Assembly (NCBI GenBank): GCA_023398615.1
Contig: JAEWSD010000133.1
Location: forward strand, 1-40,585
Length of the DNA stretch: 40,585 nucleotides
Reading direction: 5' to 3'
From: Bacillota bacterium
GTDB lineage: Bacteria; Bacillota; Clostridia; Lachnospirales; Lachnospiraceae
Below the pieces are notes generated by a model. That model made no database searches and had not been told where the DNA came from. It saw only the letters and a list, made by a program, of their open reading frames with translations. Position 1 is the first letter of the stretch. The number at the start of each line of letters is the position of its first letter. The position numbers were made by a program, and so were the translations under genes. This document shows positions 1 through 7,391 of this stretch, in pieces.

Positions 1-252
1 GTTAACTTCCGTGAAGCTTTGCTTCTTTCGAAACATCACTTCATTTTTACTGTTTTTGTGGTTGTATCTAATATTTCTATTACATACTGTTCGTAAAAGA
101 TGTCACATCTGAAGGATTTCTCCGCCAAATGTTCTTATCTTTACATGAAAATTTTTTTAGAATTTTCAGGGTTGTTTCACTGTTCAGTTATCAAGGTTCA
201 TTCCATAACTTATCAATCTTCATCAGATTGTTCCGCTTAAGTTCTAAGCGCT
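1..252 (-). other. Probable rRNA operon leader (genes lie beyond the left edge)
   Basis: About 250 bases with no open frame follow the strong minus-strand promoter. On the minus strand they contain AACCTTGATAACTGAACAGTG-like sequence (around 178-204), which resembles the conserved stretch found in 16S leaders and 16S-23S spacers of clostridia. A short hairpin (GATGTTTC/GAAAGAAGC area) lies near the edge. No mature rRNA sequence is visible, so the rRNA identity is inferred from the promoter and leader. A spacer between rRNA genes is the alternative, but the promoter argues for a leader. Confidence 0.55.
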
Positions 253-257
253 TGTAT

Positions 258-286
258 AATATAACATGTTTAGAATTGTTTGTCAA
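258..286 (-). promoter_or_regulatory. Strong sigma-A promoter, probably of an rRNA operon
   Basis: Read on the minus strand, TTGACA (281-286) is followed after exactly 17 bases by TATATT (258-263). Both boxes are near consensus, and transcription would run leftward off the window. The leader that follows resembles Firmicutes rRNA leaders, so an rRNA promoter is the best reading. No protein gene lies between it and the window edge. Confidence 0.7.
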
Positions 287-537
287 TATCTTTTATTAAA
301 TAAATATTCTCTGAATATTTATTTAATTGAATTAATAACCTCGCACAATAATCTTATGCTTCTTGTCCTGTATTTTTAGGACACCAAATTCAACATCTAT
401 TGACAGCAAAATCGCCAGGTAATTCGAAACATTACAATTTCTTTGAAAATATAACATTTTGTATAGCGACAGCTTGACCATAATAACACAATGAATTACG
501 CAAGTCAATATATATCTTCAAAAAAATAAAATAAGTT
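287..537. other. AT-rich intergenic region with one perfect palindrome
   Basis: No convincing gene. Positions 298-309 and 313-324 form a perfect 12-base inverted repeat (AAATAAATATTC / GAATATTTATTT) with a 3-base loop. It has no uridine tract on either side, so it is not a classical terminator. A related palindrome lies at 18052-18092. A smaller hairpin (GTCCT/AGGAC) lies near 365-382. Confidence 0.5.
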
Positions 538-2028
538 TTATTGAAGTTTGATATATTTTATAATAAACAAATATGCCCCTTCCTTCTTTGATATTTCATA
601 TTCCTGCTCCAGCTTGTAGCATCTGCGGTCAAGAAGCTTCTTCACATAATCCCTGTTATGGGAGTACAGAATTATTATCCCATTCTCCTTTAAATGCAAG
701 GATGCCTTTAAGAAAAAGTTCCGATAGAGGTTATAGATACCATCCTCCTCTTTTTGTCCCGTGGCACGGGGCATATCGGTAAAAATCTCGTCAAACAGAT
801 AGTCATGTTTGAAATCGAAAAAATCTCGGTTAATGTAATTTACATTTACATTTGCATAGTTTGAATTTTCTCTTGCCTTATTGATAGCATCGCCATAGAT
901 ATCAAGACCATACATGGTTCCTGCCCGTACCAGCAGGTTACGTTCAATCAGCATGGTTCCTGTCCCGCAGAAGGGATCAAGCACCTGTGCCCCTTCTTCT
1001 AAGTAATCCCTTGCAAGCGCCGCCATCAGCGCTGCATTGGAAGGCTGTATACCGGCTGCGATGCTGCTTTTTCTGTAGGCGAATCTTTCATCCTTTAGGG
1101 TATACAGCTTGATCAGTACATTATAAAGCCCCTCCTTATTCTCAATCAGCCTGATTTCAAATTCATAATTTGTTGTTGAGTTGATCAGTCTGCGGTTTGT
1201 CAGGTTCTCGATTTCGAAGGCCAGCTTTTTCGTAAATGCACTTTTTTTATCCAACGGAAGTTTGCTTTTTAATTCTATTCTGAAATAAAAAGGCGCCTCT
1301 CCCTCATGACGTTCCTCAATAAAACGGATCAGGCTGCTGTCAGCTATCGCTTTTCCAGCCGCATCTGCATCGGCACGGCATACCTTCAGATCCTCCAGTA
1401 TAAACAGCAGCTCCGAATAGGTCCGGATGGAAAGTACCTTTCTTAAATCACTTGTCTTAATCATGACGCCCGCATTAAATTCCCTGGAGGTTATACCTTC
1501 TAATTGCTCGCGGGTCACATTTTTATAATTACGGTTAGTCATTAAGACCAATACGGAAGGTATCTGATAACCTGTAAATGGGTGATGCTTTATCCCCTCT
1601 TTTGCCAGAATAAGTTCCGAGAGAATCCTGGCTTCCTCGCGAATATGCTTCCTGCTTGCATCCTCTGTCTCTGCTTCCGTTAGAACAGAAAGCCTGCTTT
1701 TTAAATCCGGAAGGATTGCAGAATAGTCCAGCTTTTTCATTGCCGTAAGATAGGAGCTTCTTACGAAGAGCTGCTCCTCCTTTTGATAGGCCGCATATAG
1801 TTTATCCAGGAAACATGGCACCGCAAGTTCACCCATGACCAGTGCGGCATTTTTCCGTATCTTTGCATCCTCATTCTCCAGTAATCTGTCAAATACGGAA
1901 TAATCTGTTCCAATCCGATATAAGAGAGCGTCTCTGTTACGTTCATCCTTTAGCTCCGTTTTCAGAGTTATTAAATTTTGCCTTACATCCTTCTGCTGCA
2001 AAATATTTTCATAAGTATCTCTTATCAT
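538..2028 (-). CDS. HEAT-repeat fused putative RNA methylase (UPF0020/TRM11-like)
   Basis: A 496-residue protein. Residues about 45-115 look like helical HEAT-type repeats (LLENEDAKIRKNAALVMGELA). Residues about 170-310 resemble a THUMP-like RNA-binding region. The C-terminal third is a class I SAM-dependent methyltransferase with DPFCGTGTML (351-360) for SAM binding and DMPR (418-421) in place of the usual (N/D)PPY catalytic tetrad. Family knowledge suggests N2-guanine methylation of tRNA or rRNA in the cytoplasm, but the altered tetrad leaves target and activity open. The start at 2028 has a good AGGGGG Shine-Dalgarno. A decayed DUF1905 gene ends 12 bases upstream on the same strand, so the two were probably one transcript. 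No clear terminator follows the stop. Confidence 0.75.
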   Translation of the reverse strand: MIRDTYENILQQKDVRQNLITLKTELKDERNRDALLYRIGTDYSVFDRLLENEDAKIRKNAALVMGELAVPCFLDKLYAAYQKEEQLFVRSSYLTAMKKLDYSAILPDLKSRLSVLTEAETEDASRKHIREEARILSELILAKEGIKHHPFTGYQIPSVLVLMTNRNYKNVTREQLEGITSREFNAGVMIKTSDLRKVLSIRTYSELLFILEDLKVCRADADAAGKAIADSSLIRFIEERHEGEAPFYFRIELKSKLPLDKKSAFTKKLAFEIENLTNRRLINSTTNYEFEIRLIENKEGLYNVLIKLYTLKDERFAYRKSSIAAGIQPSNAALMAALARDYLEEGAQVLDPFCGTGTMLIERNLLVRAGTMYGLDIYGDAINKARENSNYANVNVNYINRDFFDFKHDYLFDEIFTDMPRATGQKEEDGIYNLYRNFFLKASLHLKENGIIILYSHNRDYVKKLLDRRCYKLEQEYEISKKEGAYLFIIKYIKLQ

Positions 2029-2040
2029 ACGATCCCCCTT

Positions 2041-2262
2041 TTATAGTCTTTGCCTTTTCTCTTTCTTATCTCTTTCCCTTATCGTAACCTTTACGATGTC
2101 TCCGGTCTGTTTTCAAATCCTTTCCCGGATGTCTTTTCGCACACCGATTATATGATTCGGCGTCTTCATCCGAACAAGACTGCCTTCATATTCTATGCCA
2201 TCAAAGGTCGCAGTTACAGATACCTTTTGTAATTCAGCTTCAAATTCATATGTTTTATCCAT
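2041..2262 (-). pseudogene. Decayed DUF1905-family gene (internal deletion and in-frame TGA)
   Basis: An ATG at 2262-2260 with a CGGAGGT ribosome site opens a frame of 73 sense or broken codons ending at TAA 2043-2041. The translation starts TYEFEAELQKV, continues VTATFDGIEYEGSLV and HIIGVRKDIRERI, meets TGA at codon 50 (2115-2113), then resumes in the same frame with KQTGDIVKVTIRERD. This is the recognisable DUF1905 order, but about 23 residues normally lying between the first strand and VTATFDG are missing, with the frame kept. An in-frame deletion plus one nonsense change (family members usually have Gly here) is the simplest reading. A 49-residue truncated product could still be made. Confidence 0.7.
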
Positions 2263-2361
2263 TATATATAACCTCCGATATCTAATTCAATATTATTATG
2301 CCAAATATAACAAAATAAATAAATTCACGGTAACAAAATGCAGCATTTCCGTTCCTTTTTA

Positions 2362-2390
2362 TTGACTTCCACAACTATTTATGCTACTGT
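2362..2390 (+). promoter_or_regulatory. Probable promoter of the oadB transcript
   Basis: TTGACT (2362-2367), 17-base spacer, TGcTACTGT extended -10 (2385-2390). The -10 is weak but has the TG extension. It predicts a leader of about 200 bases before the oadB start. Confidence 0.45.
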
Positions 2391-2396
2391 AAATGT

Positions 2397-2601
2397 AATT
2401 CGATATAGCGCATTTGTCATATAATCTGTTGTATTTACAGATTATTTCTAATTAAAGGTATCCCTTGTTAATACATACATTGACACCACCAGTTTAATTA
2501 GAATGGCAGGACCTGTATCCTTTTATCAGGATAGAGGCTATTTTTATGTATAATTGCACTTATCATCATTAACTTTTACTCGCTCGAGAGGAGAAAATGC
2601 T
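2397..2601 (+). promoter_or_regulatory. Long structured 5' leader of oadB, candidate cis-regulatory RNA
   Basis: About 205 bases without a supported gene. Three hairpins can be drawn: ATAATCTGT (2421-2429) with ACAGATTAT (2437-2445), 9 perfect pairs; TTCTAATTAAA (2446-2456) with TTTAATTAGAA (2493-2503), 11 perfect pairs enclosing 36 bases; and CTGTATCC (about 2513-2520) with GGATAGAG (2529-2536), one mismatch. The first two helices abut directly and could stack. I do not recognise a known riboswitch class. No intrinsic terminator precedes the start codon, so any control might be on translation. Confidence 0.4.
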
Positions 2602-3738
2602 ATGGACTTTTTACTATCAGGGATAACAGCTATTACTGTCCCCCAAATAATTATGTATGCAGTAGGTATCCTGCTGATTTATTTAGCTATTGTGAAAGGA
2701 TATGAACCTGCCTTATTGCTGCCTATGGGATTTGGTGCAATATTGGTTAATTTGCCGGTTTCGGGTGTATTAAACCAGACATTACCTGGAATCGGAGAAA
2801 CACAGGGTATTATCGAATGGCTTTTCAATGTCGGTATTGAAGCTTCTGAAGCTCTGCCGATCCTGTTGTTTATCGGAATCGGTGCGATGATCGACTTTGG
2901 GCCTTTACTATCTAATCCTATCATGTTTTTATTTGGCGCCGCTGCTCAGTTCGGCATCTTTTTTACCATTTCGGTTGCAACTCTTTTAGGCTTCAGCATT
3001 ACCGATGCCGCATCAATCGGTATTATCGGCGCTGCCGACGGGCCTACTTCCATATTGGTGTCACAGATTTTAAAATCCAAATACATCGGTGCGATTGCAG
3101 TGGCCGCATATTCCTACATGGCATTGGTTCCGCTGGTACAGCCTTTTGCAATCAAATTGGTAACAACCAAGAAGGAAAGAATGATCCGTATGCCTTACAA
3201 TCCGGTATCGGTTTCAAAAAGGGTTAAAATTATCTTCCCTATCGCAGTTACCGTTATTGCCGGATTAGTTGCTCCCATGTCGGTCGCTTTGGTAGGTTTC
3301 CTTATGTTCGGTAACCTTCTTCGTGAATGCGGTGTACTTAACAGTTTATCCGAGACCGCACAGAACGCCCTTGCTAATTTAATAACCTTATTACTAGGTA
3401 TTACCATATCCTGCAGTATGGTCGCAGAAGCTTTCGTTACCTGGAAAACACTTATGATTATGGGACTGGGCTTACTTGCATTTGTATTCGATACGATCGG
3501 CGGTGTAATGTTTGCCAAGTTCATTAACCTGTTTAGAAAGAATAAAGTTAACCCTATGATTGGTGCAGCCGGAATATCCGCTTTCCCTATGTCGGCACGT
3601 GTTGTACAGAAAATGGCAATCAAAGAGGACCCTACCAACCATCTTTTAATGCACGCAATCGGCGCCAACGTATCCGGACAGATTGCTTCCGTTGTGGCAG
3701 GCGGAATCATTATAGGACTTGTAAGTGCCTTATTGTAA
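2602..3738 (+). CDS. oadB: Sodium ion-translocating decarboxylase beta subunit
   Basis: A polytopic inner-membrane protein of the OadB/GcdB/MmdB family. In complete complexes the beta subunit couples decarboxylation of a carboxybiotin group to Na+ export. The start at 2602 (MDFLLSGITA) is chosen because GAGGAG lies just upstream; a TTG at 2554 would add residues unlike the family. At 378 residues the length is normal. GAADGPTS near 143-150 contains the Asp corresponding to the essential Na+-site Asp of OadB, YSYMALVP (170-177) matches the conserved Tyr region, and GANVSGQ near the C-terminus matches the conserved Asn. A 47-residue partner follows at 3798. No carboxyltransferase alpha subunit or biotin carrier is in the window, so its decarboxylase partner is unknown. 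Confidence 0.88.
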   Translation: MDFLLSGITAITVPQIIMYAVGILLIYLAIVKGYEPALLLPMGFGAILVNLPVSGVLNQTLPGIGETQGIIEWLFNVGIEASEALPILLFIGIGAMIDFGPLLSNPIMFLFGAAAQFGIFFTISVATLLGFSITDAASIGIIGAADGPTSILVSQILKSKYIGAIAVAAYSYMALVPLVQPFAIKLVTTKKERMIRMPYNPVSVSKRVKIIFPIAVTVIAGLVAPMSVALVGFLMFGNLLRECGVLNSLSETAQNALANLITLLLGITISCSMVAEAFVTWKTLMIMGLGLLAFVFDTIGGVMFAKFINLFRKNKVNPMIGAAGISAFPMSARVVQKMAIKEDPTNHLLMHAIGANVSGQIASVVAGGIIIGLVSALL

Positions 3739-3797
3739 TTAGGCCATTACACTATATGCGGTATACACAGCCTGCTTTTTAAGAAAGGAGTCAGATA

Positions 3798-3941
3798 ATG
3801 AATTTTGAAACTTTTTTAATTTCCCTTAATATCATGTGGAAGGGAATGTTTGGTATCTTTACCGTTATCATATTAATTACTCTTTTAGTAATGCTTATGC
3901 AAAAACTGGATGATTTATCCAAGAAGGAAGAGAATAAATAA
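3798..3941 (+). CDS. OadG-related small membrane subunit
   Basis: A 47-residue protein starting MNFETFLISLN. It has an AAAGGAG ribosome site 7 bases upstream and lies 59 bases after oadB. Residues about 13-34 form one hydrophobic membrane helix (MWKGMFGIFTVIILITLLVMLM), followed by a charged tail (DDLSKKEENK). It matches the size and layout of OadG-related small transporter subunits, which sit beside oadB-type genes and are thought to stabilise or assemble the pump. It lacks the Pro/Ala linker and the metal-binding tail of full OadG gamma chains. The position and topology are clear from sequence; the role is inferred. Confidence 0.8.
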   Translation: MNFETFLISLNIMWKGMFGIFTVIILITLLVMLMQKLDDLSKKEENK

Positions 3942-3992
3942 AGCTTAACAGAAAATCAAATCTGCTATTTAGAATTAATCATAACTCACATA

Positions 3993-4038
3993 AAAAAATG
4001 CACCGGACAATGAAAATGCTCTGTCCGGTGCATTTTTT
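3993..4038. terminator. Strong bidirectional intrinsic terminator
   Basis: Arms 3993-4009 and 4022-4038 are perfectly complementary over 17 bases: a GC-rich TGCACCGGACA stem flanked by six A on one side and six T on the other. It ends the oadB transcript. Confidence 0.92.
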
Positions 4039-4148
4039 CTGTCTTATTCTATAATAGTTCCATTATTTTTAAGTTATCACAGATATCTTTAACACAGAGA
4101 GAGTAACCCGAATATTATATTATACGACAATATGAAAGGAGTTACTTT

Positions 4149-5249
4149 ATGCTTTTTTATAATATGGCGAATTTAATTTTCTTTGGTTTTCCACTAGCAA
4201 TTAAACCGGTCTTTAGCCGGATCATTCTTATAGCCGTTCCGGTACTTGCGGTGATCGCATTAGCATTTACGGCATATATTTTACTGATCAGAAAAAGACT
4301 GCAGGTACGAAAAGCTCAGAATAAGCTTCCCGATTATTTAAAGCTTTCCAGCAAGGATTACTACAGCAGGCCCAGCAGGCTCCCGTTTTCCAGGACGACG
4401 AAATCTATAAAGTTAGAAGATCTGAACAAGGACTTGGAGCCATTCGGCTTTGCTTATTATCCGAGACAGGATATGTTTTATTCCATCATGAACGGATGGC
4501 AGAGAAAATACGGTTACTGTGAGCTTTATGACGAAGGTGCGGCAACGTTCAGCATGATCATTGACTGTGAACCGATTCGTTTTGATTACGCCGGTAAAAG
4601 ATGGCTGATTGAGCTATGGAAAGGTCAATACGGAATGAATAGCGGCTGTGAGATAGGCGTCTATTCAACAACAGGTCCGAATCTTAATATCCCGAATTTC
4701 TTTGACGGCACATTCTATTTCAGCGCCAAGGATGAAGACCATTTACCGCTCGGTTTTTCGCTTATTAAGGATGGAAACGTAATTTTCACGAGAAGAGAAG
4801 TGCATTGGTGGTTAACCGGTTTTCGGCTTGGAGAATTCTCCGACCCTTCCGAGCTTATTATGAATGCAGAAATCACCTTAAAGGATGAAGGAATGCGCGA
4901 TGCATTCGTGAAAGGCCTTCGAAAAACAGGCTACTCCGACAACGAATTCTCTATTCTTGGAAATACTGTACGTATTATGTTTGATAAGCCGCATTCCCCG
5001 CAGCCGTTAACGCGCACACCGATAATAGAACGTTATATGCAGGCGAATAATCAAAGGAACTGTCAAGCCTACCGCTTTGCGACAAAGAACTTTTATAACC
5101 CTCTGGACAAAATGGAATTGGTAAAAATGCAGGCACCCAAAATGTACACTAAAATCCTGAATGTCGGAAACACAAAGGAACTTTTCAGCAGCTATAATAT
5201 CATACAGAAATTCCTTGACAGGCCTGATGACGATTCTAAAGACGATTAA
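4149..5249 (+). CDS. DUF4474 domain membrane-anchored protein
   Basis: A 366-residue protein of unknown function. One strong membrane helix lies at about residues 23-47, followed by a basic stretch (RKRLQVRKAQNK). The rest is soluble and matches DUF4474: GFAYYPRQDMFYSIMNGWQRKYGYCELYDE near 105-135, then IDCEPIRFDYAGKRWLIELWKGQYGM. The start has GAAAGGAG 7 bases upstream. A metallophosphoesterase follows with a short gap and its own Shine-Dalgarno, so the two probably form one operon. The C-terminal acidic tail (DRPDDDSKDD) is a natural end, not a truncation. Topology suggests that the domain is cytoplasmic, by the positive-inside rule. Confidence 0.8.
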   Translation: MLFYNMANLIFFGFPLAIKPVFSRIILIAVPVLAVIALAFTAYILLIRKRLQVRKAQNKLPDYLKLSSKDYYSRPSRLPFSRTTKSIKLEDLNKDLEPFGFAYYPRQDMFYSIMNGWQRKYGYCELYDEGAATFSMIIDCEPIRFDYAGKRWLIELWKGQYGMNSGCEIGVYSTTGPNLNIPNFFDGTFYFSAKDEDHLPLGFSLIKDGNVIFTRREVHWWLTGFRLGEFSDPSELIMNAEITLKDEGMRDAFVKGLRKTGYSDNEFSILGNTVRIMFDKPHSPQPLTRTPIIERYMQANNQRNCQAYRFATKNFYNPLDKMELVKMQAPKMYTKILNVGNTKELFSSYNIIQKFLDRPDDDSKDD

Positions 5250-5276
5250 AATTTGTTTGCGGAAGGAGTGATATCT

Positions 5277-6179
5277 TTGTCGGTGTCCGCACGGCTAAAT
5301 AAAGTATATGAAGCTTCACACGAAATACCCTTTGACGACTCCTCAAAAATTATTTTGATGAGTGACTGCCACAGAGGCGACGGCGGCTGGGGAGATAATT
5401 TTTTAAATAATCAGAACCTTTTCTTTGCCGCCTTATCCTATTATTATAAAGAAAACTTTACTTATATAGAGCTTGGAGATGGCGATGAGCTTTGGGAAAA
5501 CAGAAAAATCGAAGACATCATCACCATACACAGCGATGCTTTCTGGCTAATGTCGAGATTTTACAAAATAGGCAGGTTATATATGCTTTATGGGAATCAT
5601 GATATGGTAAAGAAATATAAAGGCTTCGTTACAAGCAAACTAAGTTCCTACTTTGATGAAAATATAAAAAAGAAACTCCCTTTATTTCCTCGTATTAATG
5701 TAACTGAAGGATTGATTCTAAAATATACGGTAACGGGTAATAAAATTCTCCTTGCTCATGGACATCAGGGGGACTTTTATAATTATACCTTATGGAAACT
5801 TTCCCGGTTTATGGTACGATACTTCTGGCGTCCGCTGGAATTACTTGGCGTGCATGATCCGACCAGTGCTTCCAAAAATTATTCTAAGAAAAAAAATATT
5901 GAAAAAAAATTAATCGAATGGTCGGTTTCGCAGAACCGAATGCTGATCACAGGGCATACTCACAGGCCGGTTTTCCCTAAAATAGGGGAAGCGTTGTACT
6001 TTAACGACGGCTGCTGTATTCATCCCAGATGCATCACGGGAATTGAAATTGATAACGGCGATATCACTTTGGTTAAATGGACTATAAAAACGAAAAAGGA
6101 CAGAACTTTATATGTTGGCAGAGTCATATTGGAGGGGCCGGTTAAATTACAGGATTTTTTTAATCCACCAGTTATATAA
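5277..6179 (+). CDS. Calcineurin-like metallophosphoesterase
   Basis: A 300-residue soluble protein with the full metallophosphoesterase set: SDCHRGDG (Asp30, His32), GDGDE (67-71), GNHD (106-109), HGHQGD (161-166) and GHTHR (226-230). These residues hold the dinuclear metal centre. The motif spacing is like LpxH-type enzymes, but a Gram-positive has no lipid A, so the substrate is unknown. The start is TTG at 5277, with GGAAGGAG at 5261-5268; the alternative TTG at 5253 has no ribosome site. It lies 27 bases after the DUF4474 gene. No signal peptide is present, so it should act in the cytoplasm, perhaps at the membrane with its neighbour. Confidence 0.85.
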   Translation: MSVSARLNKVYEASHEIPFDDSSKIILMSDCHRGDGGWGDNFLNNQNLFFAALSYYYKENFTYIELGDGDELWENRKIEDIITIHSDAFWLMSRFYKIGRLYMLYGNHDMVKKYKGFVTSKLSSYFDENIKKKLPLFPRINVTEGLILKYTVTGNKILLAHGHQGDFYNYTLWKLSRFMVRYFWRPLELLGVHDPTSASKNYSKKKNIEKKLIEWSVSQNRMLITGHTHRPVFPKIGEALYFNDGCCIHPRCITGIEIDNGDITLVKWTIKTKKDRTLYVGRVILEGPVKLQDFFNPPVI

Positions 6180-6219
6180 TGATTTAAGAATTCCTTTTGC
6201 GCATCACTCGCGTCAAGAC

Positions 6220-6312
6220 AGAACGTTTTTTATGCAATAGGGCGGATTTCCCTGTTGCATAAAAAATGTTCTATATTTTCCTGCTGTAATTCTTAAGAAA
6301 AATATAGAACAT
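6220..6312. repeat. Two overlapping, mutually exclusive hairpins between convergent genes
   Basis: Hairpin 1 spans 6220-6272 (AGAAC, six T and ATGCAA pairing with TTGCAT, six A and GTTCT, around a GGG/CCC core). Hairpin 2 pairs ATGTTCTATATTTT (6266-6279) with 6299-6312 over 14 perfect bases. The segment 6266-6272 is used by both, so only one can form at a time. They sit between two gene ends and probably serve as termination or 3'-end structures, but neither is followed by a good uridine tract. Confidence 0.5.
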
Positions 6313-6329
6313 TCTGAGTAACTCTTTTA

Positions 6330-7217
6330 TTATAAATTTTTCTTACTTAGTTTGCTGATATATGCCTTTGCCTTTTTTACCATATCCTGCTGCGATTTTA
6401 TAACCTTATTACTGCCGTGGGTCCTGCTGTTTAAGAAATGAATATCCATAACCCCGCTTGCCCCATTTCCTTTTACTGCGTCCAGATTCGTCCCTCTGCC
6501 GTAATTTCCGCTCCGCCTGCTTACAACCTTACCGGCAGGAGCCGAATCAACACCGGCATGCGGCATCGCGGTCATCGAAGCCGCAAGTATCCTGCCGTCC
6601 ACCTCAACGGTAACCGCCCGGCGTTCCCAGCTCCATCCGTTCCATATGTTTTTTATTATCTTGGTATCATTCTTTGTCAGCGGCTCAACATCCGCATGAT
6701 TATGTCCGTATGTCCGCTTTATTTGAAAGGATTTGCCGGTTTTTATATCCGTAACGGTGGCATTCATACCTTTCTTCCATATGTACTGCACTTCCTTATA
6801 CCAGTCAAGTGCCCCGCTTCTGCTTGTATCCTTAACAGCGGTAATAGTATTCTTTGCCTCTTTCTTCACCTTAACATCCGCTTGCTGTATCTGATTTTCC
6901 GATGCCGGTGTTTTTACCGCTTCAGGCTGAATACTTTTCTTCAAAGCATTTCTTGTTCTGCTTCCCACAATTCCATCGGCCGCGAGCCCATTCTTACGCT
7001 GGAACGTCTTAACGGCTTTTACCGTGATGGTTCCGTAAAATCCGGTTATCTTCGGATATTGAAAGAATCCCAGCTGCTTTAGAACTTTCTGTACCTGCCT
7101 TACCTCATTGTTGCTGGAACCTTTTTTCAGTAAGGCCGCCGAAGCATGTATCGGATTTAACAGCAGGAAGGCCGCCAGGCAAATTATCAGCATTCGTTTC
7201 ATATGTATTCTCTTCAT
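6330..7217 (-). CDS. Secreted peptidoglycan-binding protein with uncharacterised C-terminal domain
   Basis: A 295-residue protein. Residues 1-27 are a signal peptide (basic start, LIICLAAFLLLNP core, ASA cleavage area). Residues about 30-95 are a PG_binding_1 domain (LKKGSSNNEVRQVQKVLKQLGFF, ITGFYGTITVKAVKTFQRKNGLAADGIVG). A charged linker leads to a conserved C-terminal domain (about 145-290) with HNHADVEPLT, RRAVTVEVDG, MPHAGVD, NYGRGTNLDAVKGN and IHFLNSRTHGSN. These His and Asp residues look catalytic or metal-binding, but I do not know a characterised member. The start at 7217 has AGAGG; an upstream ATG at 7292 lies at the expected transcription start and is rejected. It probably acts in the cell wall. 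Confidence 0.78.
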   Translation of the reverse strand: MKRIHMKRMLIICLAAFLLLNPIHASAALLKKGSSNNEVRQVQKVLKQLGFFQYPKITGFYGTITVKAVKTFQRKNGLAADGIVGSRTRNALKKSIQPEAVKTPASENQIQQADVKVKKEAKNTITAVKDTSRSGALDWYKEVQYIWKKGMNATVTDIKTGKSFQIKRTYGHNHADVEPLTKNDTKIIKNIWNGWSWERRAVTVEVDGRILAASMTAMPHAGVDSAPAGKVVSRRSGNYGRGTNLDAVKGNGASGVMDIHFLNSRTHGSNKVIKSQQDMVKKAKAYISKLSKKNL

Positions 7218-7290
7218 GTTAACCTCTTTTCTTGCAGGAACAACAGCTCCTTGCTTAAACTTATAGTAGTCAGGTGCTTTCCTACAAAGC

Positions 7291-7319
7291 ATTATATTAC
7301 ATAATTATTAATTTGTCCA
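7291..7319 (-). promoter_or_regulatory. Promoter of the secreted peptidoglycan-binding protein gene
   Basis: On the minus strand, TGGACA (7314-7319), 17-base spacer, TATAAT (7291-7296). The leader to the start at 7217 is about 65 bases and holds a small GCTTT/AAAGC hairpin. Confidence 0.65.
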
Positions 7320-7391
7320 GTGTATAATTTAATAATTACGTAATATATTTAATATTTAGTTAACATTTAATGGATAGATAGCCATTTGCTT

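Noticed and set aside
2113..2115. In-frame TGA read as selenocysteine in the DUF1905 gene
   Set aside because: No SECIS-like hairpin is evident directly downstream, the family has Gly and no catalytic Cys at this place, and the gene also carries an internal deletion.
3195..3710. Long open frame of 171 codons antisense to oadB
   Set aside because: It is a shadow of the oadB reading frame, has no ribosome site and gives a Pro/Ile-rich sequence without family features.
6438..7082. 214-codon open frame on the plus strand
   Set aside because: It lies fully opposite the peptidoglycan-binding protein, whose domains are clear, and its translation is Cys/His/Arg-rich with no family signal.
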